DNA of 64,000 bases from Ampullaceana balthica (taxonomy: Eukaryota > Mollusca > Gastropoda > Lymnaeidae), in NCBI GenBank assembly GCA_944989445.1, contig CALYLW010001021.1:1-64000 (forward strand). Direction: 5' to 3'. The position numbers and the translations under genes were made by a program. Position 1 is the first letter of the stretch, and the number at the start of each line of letters is the position of its first letter. A model generated the notes under the pieces. It did no database searches, was not told the origin of the DNA, and worked only from the letters and a program-made list of their open reading frames with translations. Below, piece after piece: positions 1-11,640 of this stretch.

Positions 1-600
1 TCCATTGGCGACGAAATATTTTTTTTTAAACACGATAAATAAAATAATATATCGGTAATGCTAAAATTATACTAAATATCTCCAGGTATATTGCATGTCT
101 AAGAAATAAGACTTACAATCGTCAACTAAGAATAAAATATTACATAAACTTAACAAATAAATTCAGATTAAAATAAAATACCTGATTAAAGTCTTAATAA
201 TAGGATATTAAACATTTGAAATTTAAACCTTTCAATTGCATAAGAATACCACTGTTATTGTTATTTATATTTCCGCGTTATAATTATATATCAGATTTAG
301 AAAATGATATCAACACTTTCAAGTTTCATCTTTAAAGACTATAAATGAACTGCTCTGATATTCTTGCCCTCTCACCCCAAATGAATGCAGCAAAACAAAC
401 ATTAGTTTTGATACCCTTAATTATCTGGAGAGTTGAGAGTCATTGACTCTAGAACTTTCGCTGGATATCTTTCGTGGTGTATTTGACACTGAACTAATCA
501 ACTCAGTGATCCCAAAACTATCGGATTCTATTGATCAGTTTGGGTTAAAACATTTGTAAAAAAATAAACATGACGTTGTAAGGTTGGCGTGCCCCTCAGA
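1..600. other. AT-rich unique DNA, nothing recognised
   Basis: AT-rich sequence with scattered A and T runs. No open frame of interest, no repeat unit and no transposon end could be recognised on either strand. Confidence 0.6.
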
Positions 601-650
601 TGTGTCGCTGGTTGTTTAAAGGGCGTTCCCTAAAAGAAACATACACAGTA

Positions 651-743
651 GCAGGGTATAGAATCACTAACGGCATTAGTAGTATGAACCTTGCCCTTTG
701 AACCCGAGCTACACAGTAGCAAGCGATAGAATCACTTACGGCG
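651..743 (+). repeat. short direct repeat pair
   Basis: A stretch of about 33 bases beginning tacacagtagca and containing atagaatcac occurs at about 651-683 and again at about 711-743 with a few differences. This is a two-copy direct repeat of unknown origin. The small open frames across it are not protein-like. Confidence 0.6.
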
Positions 744-2269
744 AGTAATGACAGGGCGCCCCTCTCATCGGCATCCCATTTTCCCATCTTCGCTTTTCTG
801 TTACAGACTCTACAACAAACTCAATGTTTACTCGCCTGCTGTAAACCAGTTTGCTTACAAGAGTCATGTGACGTCTTGTGTCCTAGAGATGGTGAACGCT
901 CACGACGACTGCTCCTTCTGAGAGTCAACGATGTTTTAAAAGTAGGAACAGAGCCCACACGAATAGCAGAACCCTTACTTTGTCACATTTTCTAATAGTT
1001 TTTAAAAAATTATCACAGACTTAAATTCCATCAGCAATTTTAACAGAATACCTTTGAGCTGCGGTGAGCAAATTGTGCCCCGCAGAGGAAATACGGTCCT
1101 CTACGGGGCTCAGATTGCGGCTGTTGCCAAATAGAAAAACAGTAATTTTGTGTAAAGGTGCAGTTTTAGTGCTTGCACTGAGATTGACTGTTTTTAAGTC
1201 CGGACTTTTGATTTTTATTAAGCAACTGATCCGTGTTATTTGTATTGAATCGACCAGTTTCTTGACGCCCTTGTCACGTGACACAGTGGCTGCTTATGGG
1301 GTCGAGAGTAGAGCAGCCCCCCCCCCGGACCCCACGCCCGAGGGGCCCCGCAGATGGACAACTCCGGAGTACTCTACAGCTGTCGGCCCTGCCTTACGAC
1401 ACTCGCCAAGGTCGCGCATACTGCCAAGGTCACCTCCATGTAATACCTGACTCACTGCAAAGACATTAATATACACATATAAAAAATTGAGTTAATATGA
1501 TACGGTGATAGGTATATGTATATCTCTAATCTCTTCTTCTTCTACCTCTTAAAGGCTCTTTATGGCTACAAGCTTTGAGAGTTTACCAACATATAGGTGA
1601 AGATAAAATTTTATATAGGTCTGCTCATGAGGGCATCTTTAACTGGATGCTGGCGAATGGGAAGCGATAGAACCGAATTAGTCAACTGTTGTCGCCTTAA
1701 CTGGTCCTCTTAGAATAGAAGCTCGTTCCAGTCACTATTTGTCCTTGGCCGGAACAGGCAGTTCATGTTTTGAGTTCTTCAAAACATGTGGTGCATGAAA
1801 GACGTGTATTGCTTATAGTTCCCTTTATCTAATAAATAACTTTCTTCAATTTAAATCTTCCAATGCCTTGACATAAAAACAGAATTACATGTATTTTATA
1901 AAACATCCCTACTGTCTATTAAAATGACAATGTATCAACATTGCTAAGCATGTCAGTCGTATGGTTCATGCATAACACCATTATCTTCAATAAGTAAACA
2001 TACCCCGACAATGTCTGTCTAAAGCTTGATTAAAATTTCTTTATTTCTATATTTTTTCTCATTACAGGCAAATTCGCCTCGCTCTTTGTTTCTTCACTCA
2101 ATACCTCCCATTTATCATATGGTAAGTAATTTTGCCTTGCTCTCGTGCAGTCTGAAGTGCTGTAAAGTGTTGTCCTCAGTATGCACATGCGTCCTTCTCA
2201 ATGAAGTCTGGGTGAAAATAAAGGTTAAATCATCTAAGGTGAACCACAAAAATATACATTTGTTCAATA
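744..2269. other. unique DNA, nothing recognised
   Basis: No gene, array or mobile element recognised. There is a C-run near 1318-1327. The overlapping open frames at 1021-1476 have no recognisable domain and look like chance frames. Confidence 0.55.
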
Positions 2270-2514
2270 CAGGACGGCGCAGTCTCTACATACAGGACGG
2301 CACAGTCCCCAAATACAGGACGGCACAGTCTCTACATAAAGGACGGCACAGTCTCTACATAAAGGACGGTACAGTCTCTACATACATGACGGCACAGTCT
2401 CTACATACAGGACGGCACAGTCTCTACATAAAGGACGGCACCGTCTCCATATACAGGACGGCACAGTCTCTACATAAAGGATGGCACAGTCTCTACATAC
2501 AGGACGGCACAGTC
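2270..2514 (+). repeat. 23-bp minisatellite, about 10.6 copies
   Basis: Head-to-tail units carry the core ggacggcacagtctctacat followed by a variable aca/aaa triplet. Point variants (tctccatata, ccccaaata) are spread through the copies. An open frame at 2026-2637 crosses it only because the array lacks stops in that frame. Confidence 0.9.
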
Positions 2515-2640
2515 GTATCTGTCTTTTCAATAAAGGCGCTCCTTCTGATACAGAATGCGTCCTACGTTCTACCAGAAGATATTGACAAGCTCACAGGCCA
2601 CGGCTTTGAGGGCCCACGCTCTTCCCTGCTGCGGTAACCA

Positions 2641-2745
2641 GACAAAACGACAAGTGACAAAACGACAAGTAACGAAACGACAAAACGACCAGTGTCACCT
2701 TGTCGTTTTGTCACCGTTTCGCTTTGTCACTTGTCGTTTTGTCAT
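2641..2745. repeat. imperfect palindrome of cgacaaaac motifs
   Basis: The left side is made of short repeats of acaaaacgacaagt. The right side, from about 2700, is made of the inverse motif cacttgtcgttttgt. Together they make an imperfect inverted repeat with a very short centre, able to form a hairpin. It abuts the SINE on its right. Confidence 0.8.
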
Positions 2746-2754
2746 GGAACATAC

Positions 2755-2960
2755 TACCCCCTGCTGTCTTTGTTTCCCTAACTAGTATCAGGTACACATT
2801 CGGAGCTTGGTGGACTCATGGACACCCTTGGCCCCGGGAACAAATCCTTGCCTTCACTGAGATTCGAGCCCGTGACCATCGGTACGCCAGTCGAGCGCTT
2901 GCCATTCTACCACCGTGCCACTCTACCACCGTGCCCCGCGACCACCGTCTCCACATACAG
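2755..2960 (-). mobile_element. tRNA-derived SINE, minus strand, 3'-truncated
   Basis: Read on the minus strand, the segment starts with a tRNA-like head: an A-box-like ggtggtagaatggcaag, then a B-box-like gggctcgaatctc near 2860-2875. A body follows with ggtgtccatgagtccacc and ending gtacctgatactagtt. Known of the family: this head-plus-body arrangement is that of RNA polymerase III-transcribed SINEs, and I recall very similar bodies in freshwater gastropods, though I cannot confirm a family name. The head is partly duplicated (two copies of cacggtggtagartggca). The tail is lost where the palindromic patch begins. A functional tRNA gene is unlikely, because the cloverleaf is poor and the body is SINE-like. 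Confidence 0.7.
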
Positions 2961-3315
2961 AATAACCAAATTCCGAAGAGCACGTACGTATATTCATTGC
3001 TTCCCAATGACAGTCCTTGCCCATGTAGCGAGGCCAGACTTGAGGTCAGCATGGACATTCAAGTTTATCATGGTGTGCACTGGAATCGTGTTCCGGAGAA
3101 TCATTATGGGGTAACTCTGTGAATGACGGAGATATGGCTGGGGCTGAGTGAAGGAGTTATCTGCCCACAAGTCACGCGCCGTCGTAAAGAAATTATAGAA
3201 TGAGTACACCCCCCCCCCTTTTCCAAACAGCCGACCTCAAGCGCCGTTCAAGTTACCTTTCTTTTCGTTGTTCTTATTGTCTTTATCATCGATAACATCA
3301 GCTGTGAATTAATGA

Positions 3316-3545
3316 TCCACAACCAATCGTTTAAATAGCCTGATACTTCCAGATCATACTAACCGATTGTTTAAATAACCAACTACTTGCAGATCTTGCT
3401 TATGCCACAACAAGTGGTTTGAAAAGCCAGCTACTTCCAGAAGGTATTAATGCAACAACCAGTCGTTTAAATAGCCGACTACTTTCAGATCGTACTAATG
3501 CCACAAAAAGTCCTTTAAATAGCCAGCTACTTCCCAGTTGTACCG
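3316..3545 (+). repeat. degenerate tandem repeat of about 55-60 bp
   Basis: About four diverged copies, each containing a cgtttaaatagcc-like block, then tacttncagatc and ctaatgccacaa. Spacing is irregular, so this is an old array. Confidence 0.7.
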
Positions 3546-5112
3546 TGGACTGACCAGCCGTGTGCAGAAATGGACCAACGTTTGGATGGCCACCGAGTCA
3601 CGACTAACGACCAGTGGCAATGAGAGCTATCGATCTAACGCTGGCACCAACAGTTGTACGCACAATTAGTCAATATCTCAACTCATATACTACGACCAGA
3701 CGCAGCCCGACCTCCAACAACTTCCTAACGTTGACAGTGGCAGTGCTAAGACACCCTGTTGTCTTGTCAGTGTAAAACTGACCGTCACGTTCAACTTGAC
3801 CACTGGTCTCTTTAGCTTGTTGTTGTCTTCTCCTCCTTAAGTCTGCATCTCCCTCCTTCCTATGCGTCGGAAATATTCGACCGCCTGACCGCTTCCATGC
3901 CCACCCCACCCCGACTACAGACCGATGGCCAGAGAGAGAGAGAGAGCCGTGCCCTTCCACTCCCCCCCCCCGGCTATATAGTAGTGGACCAGCCGTGTTG
4001 TGGTTAGTCCATTGTTTTTCTCCGTCGAGCGGTGAACTGACATCCTACGTCCAAAGGCTACTTTAAGGTGGACGTTTGTACGGGGCCATCTGGCTATCCA
4101 TGTAAAACAATCTACATATTCTACATCTACTACCATTCTACTATTTCAGCACTGCTGGTCTTCATCATTGTTGCGCTATCAGAGAATACCAAGCATATCC
4201 TAAGACGGTGTGCCACATCAAGTACATTCATCAGTCGTGAGTATTATACTCTGTTCTTAAATCACTTCGCATCGTGAGTCGCTAGTTCAATTATGTTCCA
4301 TTCTTAAATGGGCTAGTTTGATCACAATAACGCATGTACTCGTCATAATTAACTAAAGGTTTTTTTTATCTTTAAAAAATATACGCATTCCGTTTTATTT
4401 TTAAAAAAAAAGATTTAAATTTTTTAAATAAAAATTATTTTTTCCGTTGTTTTTTTTTATATAAAGGTGCGTTCAAGTTTTGTTACCATACAATTGTGGA
4501 GCCCGACACTTAGTGAGACGTTATTGTAAGATGGTTGAAACCAGTGTCAAGATTTTGTCACGGGGATTTATTTTTTAGAGGTCCTCGGTGTAAGATTGCG
4601 AAACAATTTAAATTTAATGGATGTTTTAATATAAAATATGTTTGGTCTAACACGAGATTAAAGACGCCGAGAACAAGAGAATGGCGTTTAAACTTTCTTA
4701 AATCCCCCCCAAATTAAAGGTCTGTAATTGTCAGCAAAAACTGTCTCGGTGCTGTATGTAAGCTCGTATTTGAAAATTTGAAAGTCATTTTTAAAAAATG
4801 CACATATTTTCTGAGTGTGTTACATGTTTTAACATTATTCTCCGACTATTGAAATAAGATCGTTATTTACCAAGTTTATTTTAGTTCCTTATTGTAATCT
4901 TACAGATAGCTCAACGAGACGTAAAATGCGTGTTTTTTTAAAATCGTTTTTATAAAACATGACTTTTAATTACCAGTTTCTCGTCTGCTGTCAAAGCGAT
5001 CGGTCGTTCCTTTGACAAAGTCCAGTAACTCCCAGAGGTTTGATTTATCGCGGAAATCATCAAAGTATAGATGAAAAGTTGATGTTACATGACCTTCCCA
5101 CCTTAAACAAAT
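3546..5112. other. no gene recognised; possible LTR-like tract
   Basis: Mostly unique sequence with a short GA run (3935-3950), a C-run and A/T homopolymers at 4360-4460. A TATA-like ggctatatagtag occurs at about 3972. At about 4490-4510 the sequence attgtggagcccgacact resembles the primer-binding-site region that follows some LTRs. No matching second LTR, gag or pol was seen, so this stays a suspicion. Confidence 0.35.
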
Positions 5113-5570
5113 TACCGTAAATACTCGTTCTAAAGCCGACTTATTTTGGACAAAATCTAGGGGAAAATGTTGGGGGGTCGGCTTACGAGCGGGTCATAGG
5201 TGATGTCTGCATATGTGCATTGAATATCGGTGTTGTTATTGTAGATCATCAAGTTTTTTGTCTACATTCTACAAGATTCGACTGCTCTACCAGAAGCTAT
5301 AAAATACTATTAAACATATGCACTTACCTTATTTATTCATTTAATTATTTTTGTGAATGTCTTAATAAACTGTTTTACAAATTTGCTTTCAGTAACGAAT
5401 TTTAATGTACGCGCTTTCGCCACTGTTTACCAAAGAAACAAAAAATTACCGGTGACTCTTGGGGTCGGCTCACTAGCGGGTTACACACTTTCTATACTAT
5501 TCTCTTCAAAAAAGAGGGGGGTCGGCTTATGAATGAACGGGTTATAGAAAGAGTATATACGTTATTTATG
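5113..5570. mobile_element. MITE-like element with diverged inverted ends
   Basis: The left end reads ccgtaaatactcgttctaaa followed by gccgac. The right end, read in reverse complement, begins acgtatatactctttctata and continues to a matching gtcgg-containing block. Internal copies of ggggtcggctt also occur near 5175, 5461 and 5520. No coding sequence. This is a non-autonomous DNA element of a family I cannot name. Confidence 0.55.
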
Positions 5571-5728
5571 AAGTGGAAGTTGATACTTGATGCCTAAACT
5601 CTATGAACATCCAAAGTACGTAATAATAATAATAAAAATAATAATTATATAATTTAAACAGCGCAGTACTCCAACTCCAGCAAGCAGCTGGGCTTCCAGC
5701 GCTTCAGCGTCTGTATTTTTTTTAATTA

Positions 5729-6140
5729 TTGGAATATGAGAACCCTCTTCTGCCCCTTTCCTCCCATACAAATATGCCAACCCTAACCCCCATAGGAATA
5801 TGCAAACCTTTTTCCCCCCGAAAGAAATATGTCAACCCTCTTCCCTCCCCCATAGCAGCATGTCAACCCTCTTCACTTCCTCCCATAGGAGTATGTAAAC
5901 CCTCTTCACTTCCTCCCATAGGAGTATGTAAACCCTCTTCACTTCCTCCCATAGGAGTATGTAAACCCTCTTCACTTCCTCCCATAGGAATATGTCAACC
6001 CTCTTCACTTCCTCCCATAGGAATATGTCAACCCTTTCCCTCACCCATATAAATATGCCAACCCTCTTCTCCCCCTAAAAATATGGCAACCCTTCCCCCT
6101 ACCCCAATCGGAATATACCAACCCTCTTCCCTCCCTTCAT
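5729..6140 (+). repeat. 33-bp minisatellite with degenerate flanks
   Basis: Core units between about 5850 and 6040 contain cctcccataggagtatgtaa followed by accctcttcactt. Outside the core, shorter and more divergent units (aaatatgccaaccct and similar) extend the array. Period 33 is a multiple of three, so the region is open on both strands without being a gene. Confidence 0.9.
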
Positions 6141-6507
6141 TCGGCTACTGTCATGGCAGCCAACACCAACCCACCCCACTTCCACACCCTTTTTTGTCCT
6201 CTAAACAAAACACAATCCCCCAGACACAATAGGGCTTTGTGAAACACAAACAAAGAGGAAGAAATCCTTTGAGGATGTATCCCATCGTGCCCCGCATCTC
6301 TTGTCTGTCACTCACGTCCAGGTCACTTGTCTAGACTAGTATCGATCGTTTGCTCTTAACACGAGATTGTTCGGTCGTCTGCTCAGCTGGTCCGCTCCAT
6401 CCCTTGCCACTGCACCGACACGCCGTGCCGCAGGTACTCAGTTATCTGCCACTCCATCGAAGCCACAGACCAGAGCACCGCGCTTAGCTGGTTCCGTGGT
6501 TCAAAGG
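6141..6507. other. unique DNA between arrays, nothing recognised
   Basis: No repeat unit, coding domain or transposon end recognised in this stretch. Confidence 0.5.
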
Positions 6508-6759
6508 CATTGGGCCTACACTTTGGACATCGCTGGGGCATTCCATTGGGCCTACACTTGGGACATCGCTGGGGCATTCCATTGGGCCTACACTTTGGAC
6601 ATGGCTGGGGCATTCCATTGGGCCTGCACTTTGGACATCGCTGGGGCATTCCATTGGGCCTACACTTTGGACATCGCTGGGGCATTCCATTGGGCCTACA
6701 CTTTGGGCATCGCTGGGGCATTCCATTGGGCCTACACTTTGGACATGGCTGGGGCATTC
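6508..6759 (+). repeat. 36-bp minisatellite, exactly 7 copies
   Basis: Seven uninterrupted 36-base units start cattgggcctacactttgga and end gctggggcattc. Substitutions are few (tcg/tgg, cctaca/cctgca, ttg/ttgg). It is open in four or more frames, which is expected from the period. Confidence 0.95.
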
Positions 6760-6834
6760 AAGAAATTGAGATCGTCTTCAACTGTGGTAAACAAAGGACC
6801 CTTAGTGAAGACTGGTGTGCCGCCACAGAGGCGA

Positions 6835-7445
6835 TGGCACAAGATGACACTACATGACACTTGGTGGAACTAGATGTCACTAGATGACACTTAGTGAAAC
6901 TAGATGACACTATATGATATTAGATGTTATTACATGACACTTGGTGGAACTAGATGACACTTGGTGGAACTAGATGATACTAGATGACGCTTGGTGAAAC
7001 TAGATGACACTTGGTGGAACTAGATGTCACTACATGATACTACATGACACTTGGTGAACTAGATGATACTACATGACACTTAGTGGAAGTAGATGACACT
7101 TGGTGGAACTAGATGATACTTGGTGGAAATATATGTCACTAGATGATACTACATGACACTTGGTGGAACTAGATGCCACTTGGTGGAACTAGATGACACT
7201 ATAATGACACTAGATGATACTAGATGACACTTGCTGAAGCTAGATAACTCTAGATGACACTTGGTGGAACTATAGGGTATTATATGACACTTGGTGGAAC
7301 TAGATGTCACTAGATAATACTACATGCCACTTGGTGGTACTAGATGGTACTAGATGACACTACATGACACTTGGTGGAACTAGATGTCACTAGATGATAC
7401 TTGGTGGAACTAGATGGTGCTAGATGACACGTTGTGGCATTATAT
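6835..7445 (+). repeat. degenerate array of ctagatgacacttggtggaa units
   Basis: Irregular tandem repetition of a roughly 20-base motif, ctagatgacacttggtggaa, mixed with a shorter ctagatgatacta unit. Unit order is scrambled, giving no single period. The AT-rich decay products continue to about 7500. Confidence 0.85.
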
Positions 7446-7689
7446 TGAACTTTATTACACTAAACGACACTAAGGAATAACATGGCACTACATGACCTCA
7501 ATTGTTGACAAAACGTAACACCTGGTTTACAATAGTGAGTCTGTGATGTCCTTAAATCCTTCCGGCCTGATGTACTGCCGTCTAAATAAATACCACCTGA
7601 GCATCGTGTTAACGGCTATCAGTTAAACAGGAATCGGATATATGAATAATTTTTTAGAAAACACAACAGAGGATAAGTGGTCACAGAGA

Positions 7690-8180
7690 CATGAGGCGAT
7701 CTGTGACAGTCTGTGACAATATTTTATCATCTATGACAGTCCGTGACAATATGTCACCATCTATGACAGTCTGTTACAATATTTATCATCTAAGACAGTC
7801 TGTGACAATATTACATCATCTATGTCAGTATGTGACAATATTTCATCATCTATGACAGTCCTTTACAAAATATCATCATCTGTAGGGCCGCAGCAATTGC
7901 GGAGCCCTATGCGGCTTAGTTTACGAAACGGATTGCGCGGGGCCCAGCCTGTGTAGGGATAAGGAATTTATAATGAAAATAAGAGAAAATAAAGATATGT
8001 AGGGCCTATGGAAGTGCAGGGCCCACTGCGGCCGCATAGGTTGCTGTGGCCTAAGACCGGCACTGTGTGACAATAGTTCATCATGTATGCCAATCAGTGA
8101 CAACATTTCGTCATCTGTGACAATATTTCATCATTTATGACTATTTTTACGAATATATTTCCACATTTCACCATCTGTAG
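7690..8180 (+). repeat. 30-bp minisatellite interrupted by a mobile element
   Basis: Units contain gtctgtgacaatatttcatc followed by atctatgaca. About six fairly regular units lie at 7690-7883, and three or four more degenerate ones at 8064-8180. The two parts are separated by the 180-bp insertion described next. Confidence 0.85.
7884..8063 (+). mobile_element. 180-bp dispersed element inserted in the array
   Basis: GC-richer segment beginning agggccgcagcaattgcgg and ending ggcctaagaccggcact, with short imperfect inverted ends. A clearly related copy lies in the opposite orientation at 28322-28500, sharing gcggcttagt, gaaacggattgcgcggggcc and cgcatagg-like blocks. Two copies at unrelated sites show it is a mobile, non-autonomous element. 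The class is uncertain: a DNA MITE is more likely than a SINE. Confidence 0.75.
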
Positions 8181-8596
8181 CAGTCTGTGACGTGTTTAAA
8201 ATAAAAGAACACGCACACAGAAGAATATATTACATCTAGGATTTGCCATGAACTGGAAAATTTCCCCGACAAATCTCACAAGCCCCCGAGAGCAACATTT
8301 GTTCCATTACATATTATTATGATGAGCAACTACTGATTGTTAAATAATTTTATTTGTTCATTATACCGAGCCATAGCTCATAGTGAAATTAAATAATCAC
8401 TTAAGACCTTTGTGAAGTAACTTCAATAATTAAATATATATAATTTGCAATGTCACGTCTGTAGTGTCTGTCCGTGACGCTATGCGAGGTAACTCCCGAT
8501 AAAAAATGAAAATATAGGAGTAAAAATGTTGCATTCGAGATTAACAAAATGTGGTTCTAGCCATAAAATATTGTGACGTGACGTCATTATTTGAGC

Positions 8597-8600
<4 letters not shown>
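8181..8600. other. AT-rich unique DNA, nothing recognised
   Basis: Sequence left of the AT microsatellite. No gene or repeat seen. Confidence 0.5.

Positions 8601-8662
<62 letters not shown>
8601..8662. repeat. (AT)n microsatellite, hAT-A target site
   Basis: About 30 AT dinucleotides. The hAT-A element begins directly at its right edge, and AT dinucleotides resume at the element's other end at 15855. Confidence 0.95.
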
Positions 8663-8665
<3 letters not shown>

Positions 8666-9699
8666 GGCTGCGTAAATTAACGATTAATTTCTCGATTAAC
8701 TGTTAAAATTTTTAACGATTAAAATATTTTTAACGATTAATCGACCGATCGCTTACAAATTATTGGAAGTCAAAAAGTGTTGGAGTAATAAAAAAATAGC
8801 GGCCGATAAATAATACATTTCCTGACGGTTACACGAACATTTTGGTTTTTTAAACTATTGACTGACGGGAATGTTCAAAATGTTGATAAAGCTTGCCTAC
8901 CATGGTTCTAACACTTCGCCTATTATTCAAACCAAATGAAAAACGTATTGAGCTAATGGCAGTAATGGAGTCTCACTCAGAGACAGAAAATGACGACAGC
9001 TTTTCTGATGAATTACTGCGTTACAAAATGGAGTTCCTGAATCCATTAATCCAGAATGGTGGAAACTTAATGAACACCGTTATCCGATGATGTCATTCCT
9101 TGCCAAGACCGTTTTGTGCATACCAGTTACCCAAGCCTGGATTAACCATTAGGTAAACAAGGCACGTGCCTAGGGCACCAAGCGTTTGGGGGGCACCACA
9201 AGTCCTTAAGAAAAATGTGCATATTATTCCGGAATCCTGCGTAATTGATATGACATTAGCAAATCGCAAATGTAATATTGAATCACACATTATTTAGCTT
9301 TGGTCCCACAACATGGGTGATAAAATACCTCCCACCCAGTTATTTTGCTTTTTTTTTGTTGCTATTGTTCTTCGAGTTTTGTGTGTGCTATTTTTTTTTA
9401 CTTTTATGTTTGTGCTACGATAAGTTGATAATCACGAACAAAGCGGTACTCATAAAAACTGCATGTTAATATACCTAGCTCGTCGACAAGGCTCGGGTGC
9501 AGTGGCGGATTTAGCTATAGGGCAGGGGGGGCGGCTTGCCCCCCCGCGCCCCTGTTGGGTCTAAATTGGCGCCCCCCTAAAGACGCCCTCGTTGAACATC
9601 AAAAAGGTGTCACAAGAGCAGAAAAATGATTTCTTAACACGAAACTTGTAATCAACACCAAACTGCTTGCTAAATATTGTATATCAAATGATGAAACGG

Positions 9700-11465
9700 T
9701 AATATCTGGTTTAAATCAATCACTCGCATCTGAATTATCGGCGACAATTGATAATGTAGTTAAGTCTGCACAATTATTTTCTTTAATTATTGAATCAACC
9801 ATTGATATAGAATTGATCAGATGTCAGTTTCTTTACATTCAGTTTTAAAATCAGGACATGTTGTGGAAAGATTTATAGGCTTTTATACTTTGGTAAACAG
9901 CGGCTGGATAGGGAATAGTGCGCTCGCCTCACAAGCTGAGGGGCGTGGCATCTATCCACGTTAAAGCCACAATAAAAAATAAATAGAGGTAAAGAAAGAT
10001 TTTTAAAAACCAAGTTTTTATAAGTGTACTAAAAGTAAGAAAATAATTTAAAACTTATGAATTCAAGTTCATGTACTTTGATTTAATATGACTAAAAACT
10101 TGGGGCGGGTTTTTGGTATAAAAGTTAAAGAGAGATCTATAAGTGAGAGAATGAGTGAAATGCATATGTAAAACCTCATAATCGCCCTCATAAATAAAAA
10201 ATGCTCCCTTATTTGCTGAGAAGATTTTAACAGAAATAAAAAAGTGAAACATTGATTTCACACTCTGTCGAGGACAGGCATAATCTGGAAATAAGAGTGG
10301 CCTTTAAACTCAGATAAAGAAACTTTCACCCAATTATTGTGCCCATGTTTTGAACTTGGTTACTATCGAAGCAATGTCTGTAAACAGTGGTATACAGTTG
10401 TTTTTTGGCGCAGATTTAAGGTTGTATGCATTCCTTACGTCTAGTTTACCACGTCTACATAATCTTAAAGAATACCAGAAATCTCAATATGAATCAACAG
10501 TAGATACTCTCAAACGACTTTCTTATACAAAATGTGCAAGCCGTAAGCATGCAGTTCATGCAGTTGTTGGATCATTCTCTGCTATTCTAGCCACACTTGA
10601 TTCAGGGGAATCAACAGAATAGAAAGGAGGTGTCAGAGCAGAAGCTATGGGACTATCTGTTTTAATAACAAAATATTCTTTTGTTTTTCTGATGCTATTT
10701 GTACAAAAGATATCTTCATGTTATCAAACTACTTGCAACGCCTTTGCAAAACAGTTGATCGAAGTTGGAAAAAATAAGTTTGTTGAAATGAGAAGCGATG
10801 AAGCTTTTGAAATGCTGAATGTAGATGTCAAATCATTTATTAATTAAATTGTTCCAAACTAGATGTTAAAACAGAATTTAAAGAAAAGTGAATTGCAGTA
10901 TGGCAGGCGAACTTAGCAGAGATAAAATGGCTGATGATCCAACTACACTCTTTAAATCTGAAACGTACTTCACTATCATGGATACACTTGTAACACAAAT
11001 AGATGATCGATTTAATGACTTTCGGAGCACAGTTACTTATTTCTATGGCATTGATCAATCACAAATATCGGAGGAAAATAAAGATTCTTTTCAAAGTTTA
11101 CGCAAAATTTACAAACACGACATTAACCTTGAAGAAGCAATCGTAGAATATAAGATTTGTATGCATTAATACAGGCAACCTTCACTAGTGGACTACAACT
11201 TAAAAAGGTTCAGCCATTCTTGACTGAAAAACTAATGGCATCGGTCGGGTCTCACTAGCTTGTCAATACTCTATAAAATTTACATGCCTCTTCCTGTTAG
11301 CAGTGCTACTGCTTAAAGATGTTTCAGTAGATTGAAACTCATCAAAAATTATTTGCGCTTAACAATGACAAACTAACGTCTGTCTGAATTGGCATTAATT
11401 TCAATTGAACGTGATCTAGCTGAGAACGTTGACTTTGAATCAACGATAAATCGTTTTGCTTAAAT
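9700..11465 (+). pseudogene. hAT-C transposase (ZMYM1-like), decayed
   Basis: Fragments on the plus strand, in gene order. About 9740-9890 encodes KSAQLFSLIIESTIDI, similar to the first catalytic-aspartate strand of ZMYM1-type hAT proteins, followed by VVERFIGF in another frame. After a gap filled by other repeats, 10340-10620 gives HVLNLVTIEAM, LRLYAFLTSS and a helical stretch, continuing at 10647-10850 (SVLITKYSFVFLMLFVQKIS) and 10888-11160. The hATC end at 11275-11465 reads LPVSSATA, stop, RCFSRLKLIKNYL, a second stop and LALISIERDLAENVDF. Several stops and frameshifts make it inactive. The region from 9896 to 10260 is an insertion, which explains part of the gap. Confidence 0.85.
9896..10260 (+). 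mobile_element. insertion in hAT-C: single arm of the 61.5-kb inverted-repeat element
   Basis: From about 9985, the blocks atttttaaaaaccaagtttt, ataagtgtactaaaag, atttaatatgactaaaaac, ggggcggg and agagatctataagtgagaga match, in order, the reverse complement of the right arm and centre of the long inverted-repeat element at 61515-61850. Just upstream, 9896-9985 has a degraded tRNA-like look (tagggaatagtgcgctcgcc) and may be part of the same unit or a SINE fragment. No coding potential. Confidence 0.7.
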
Positions 11466-11640
11466 GAAATCACGTAGAAAGCAATTTATATAGGGCTCAT
11501 GGCTCTATCTTATCTTATCTTATCTGTTACAGACGCTCCTTCTATACAGAAGAATATTGCGTCAAATGCTTATCCATGGTTTGTATTTAGTCCTGCATTC
11601 TTATTAGAGTTTTGAATGCTTATTTAAGGAACTTACAATC
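11466..11640 (+). mobile_element. SINE/LINE-tail-like fragment with (ttatc)n
   Basis: A short (ttatc)n-like run (11507-11526) is followed by cagacgctccttctatacag and aagaatattgcgtc. A related fragment recurs at 23330-23400 (ctctatacagaagattattg, cgccctacgc) and a shorter trace at about 2531-2565. Three sites sharing these blocks indicate a dispersed repeat of unknown class. Confidence 0.5.

Noticed and set aside
2850..2935. A tRNA gene on the minus strand
   Set aside because: A/B-box-like motifs exist, but the cloverleaf is poor and the head continues into a SINE body.
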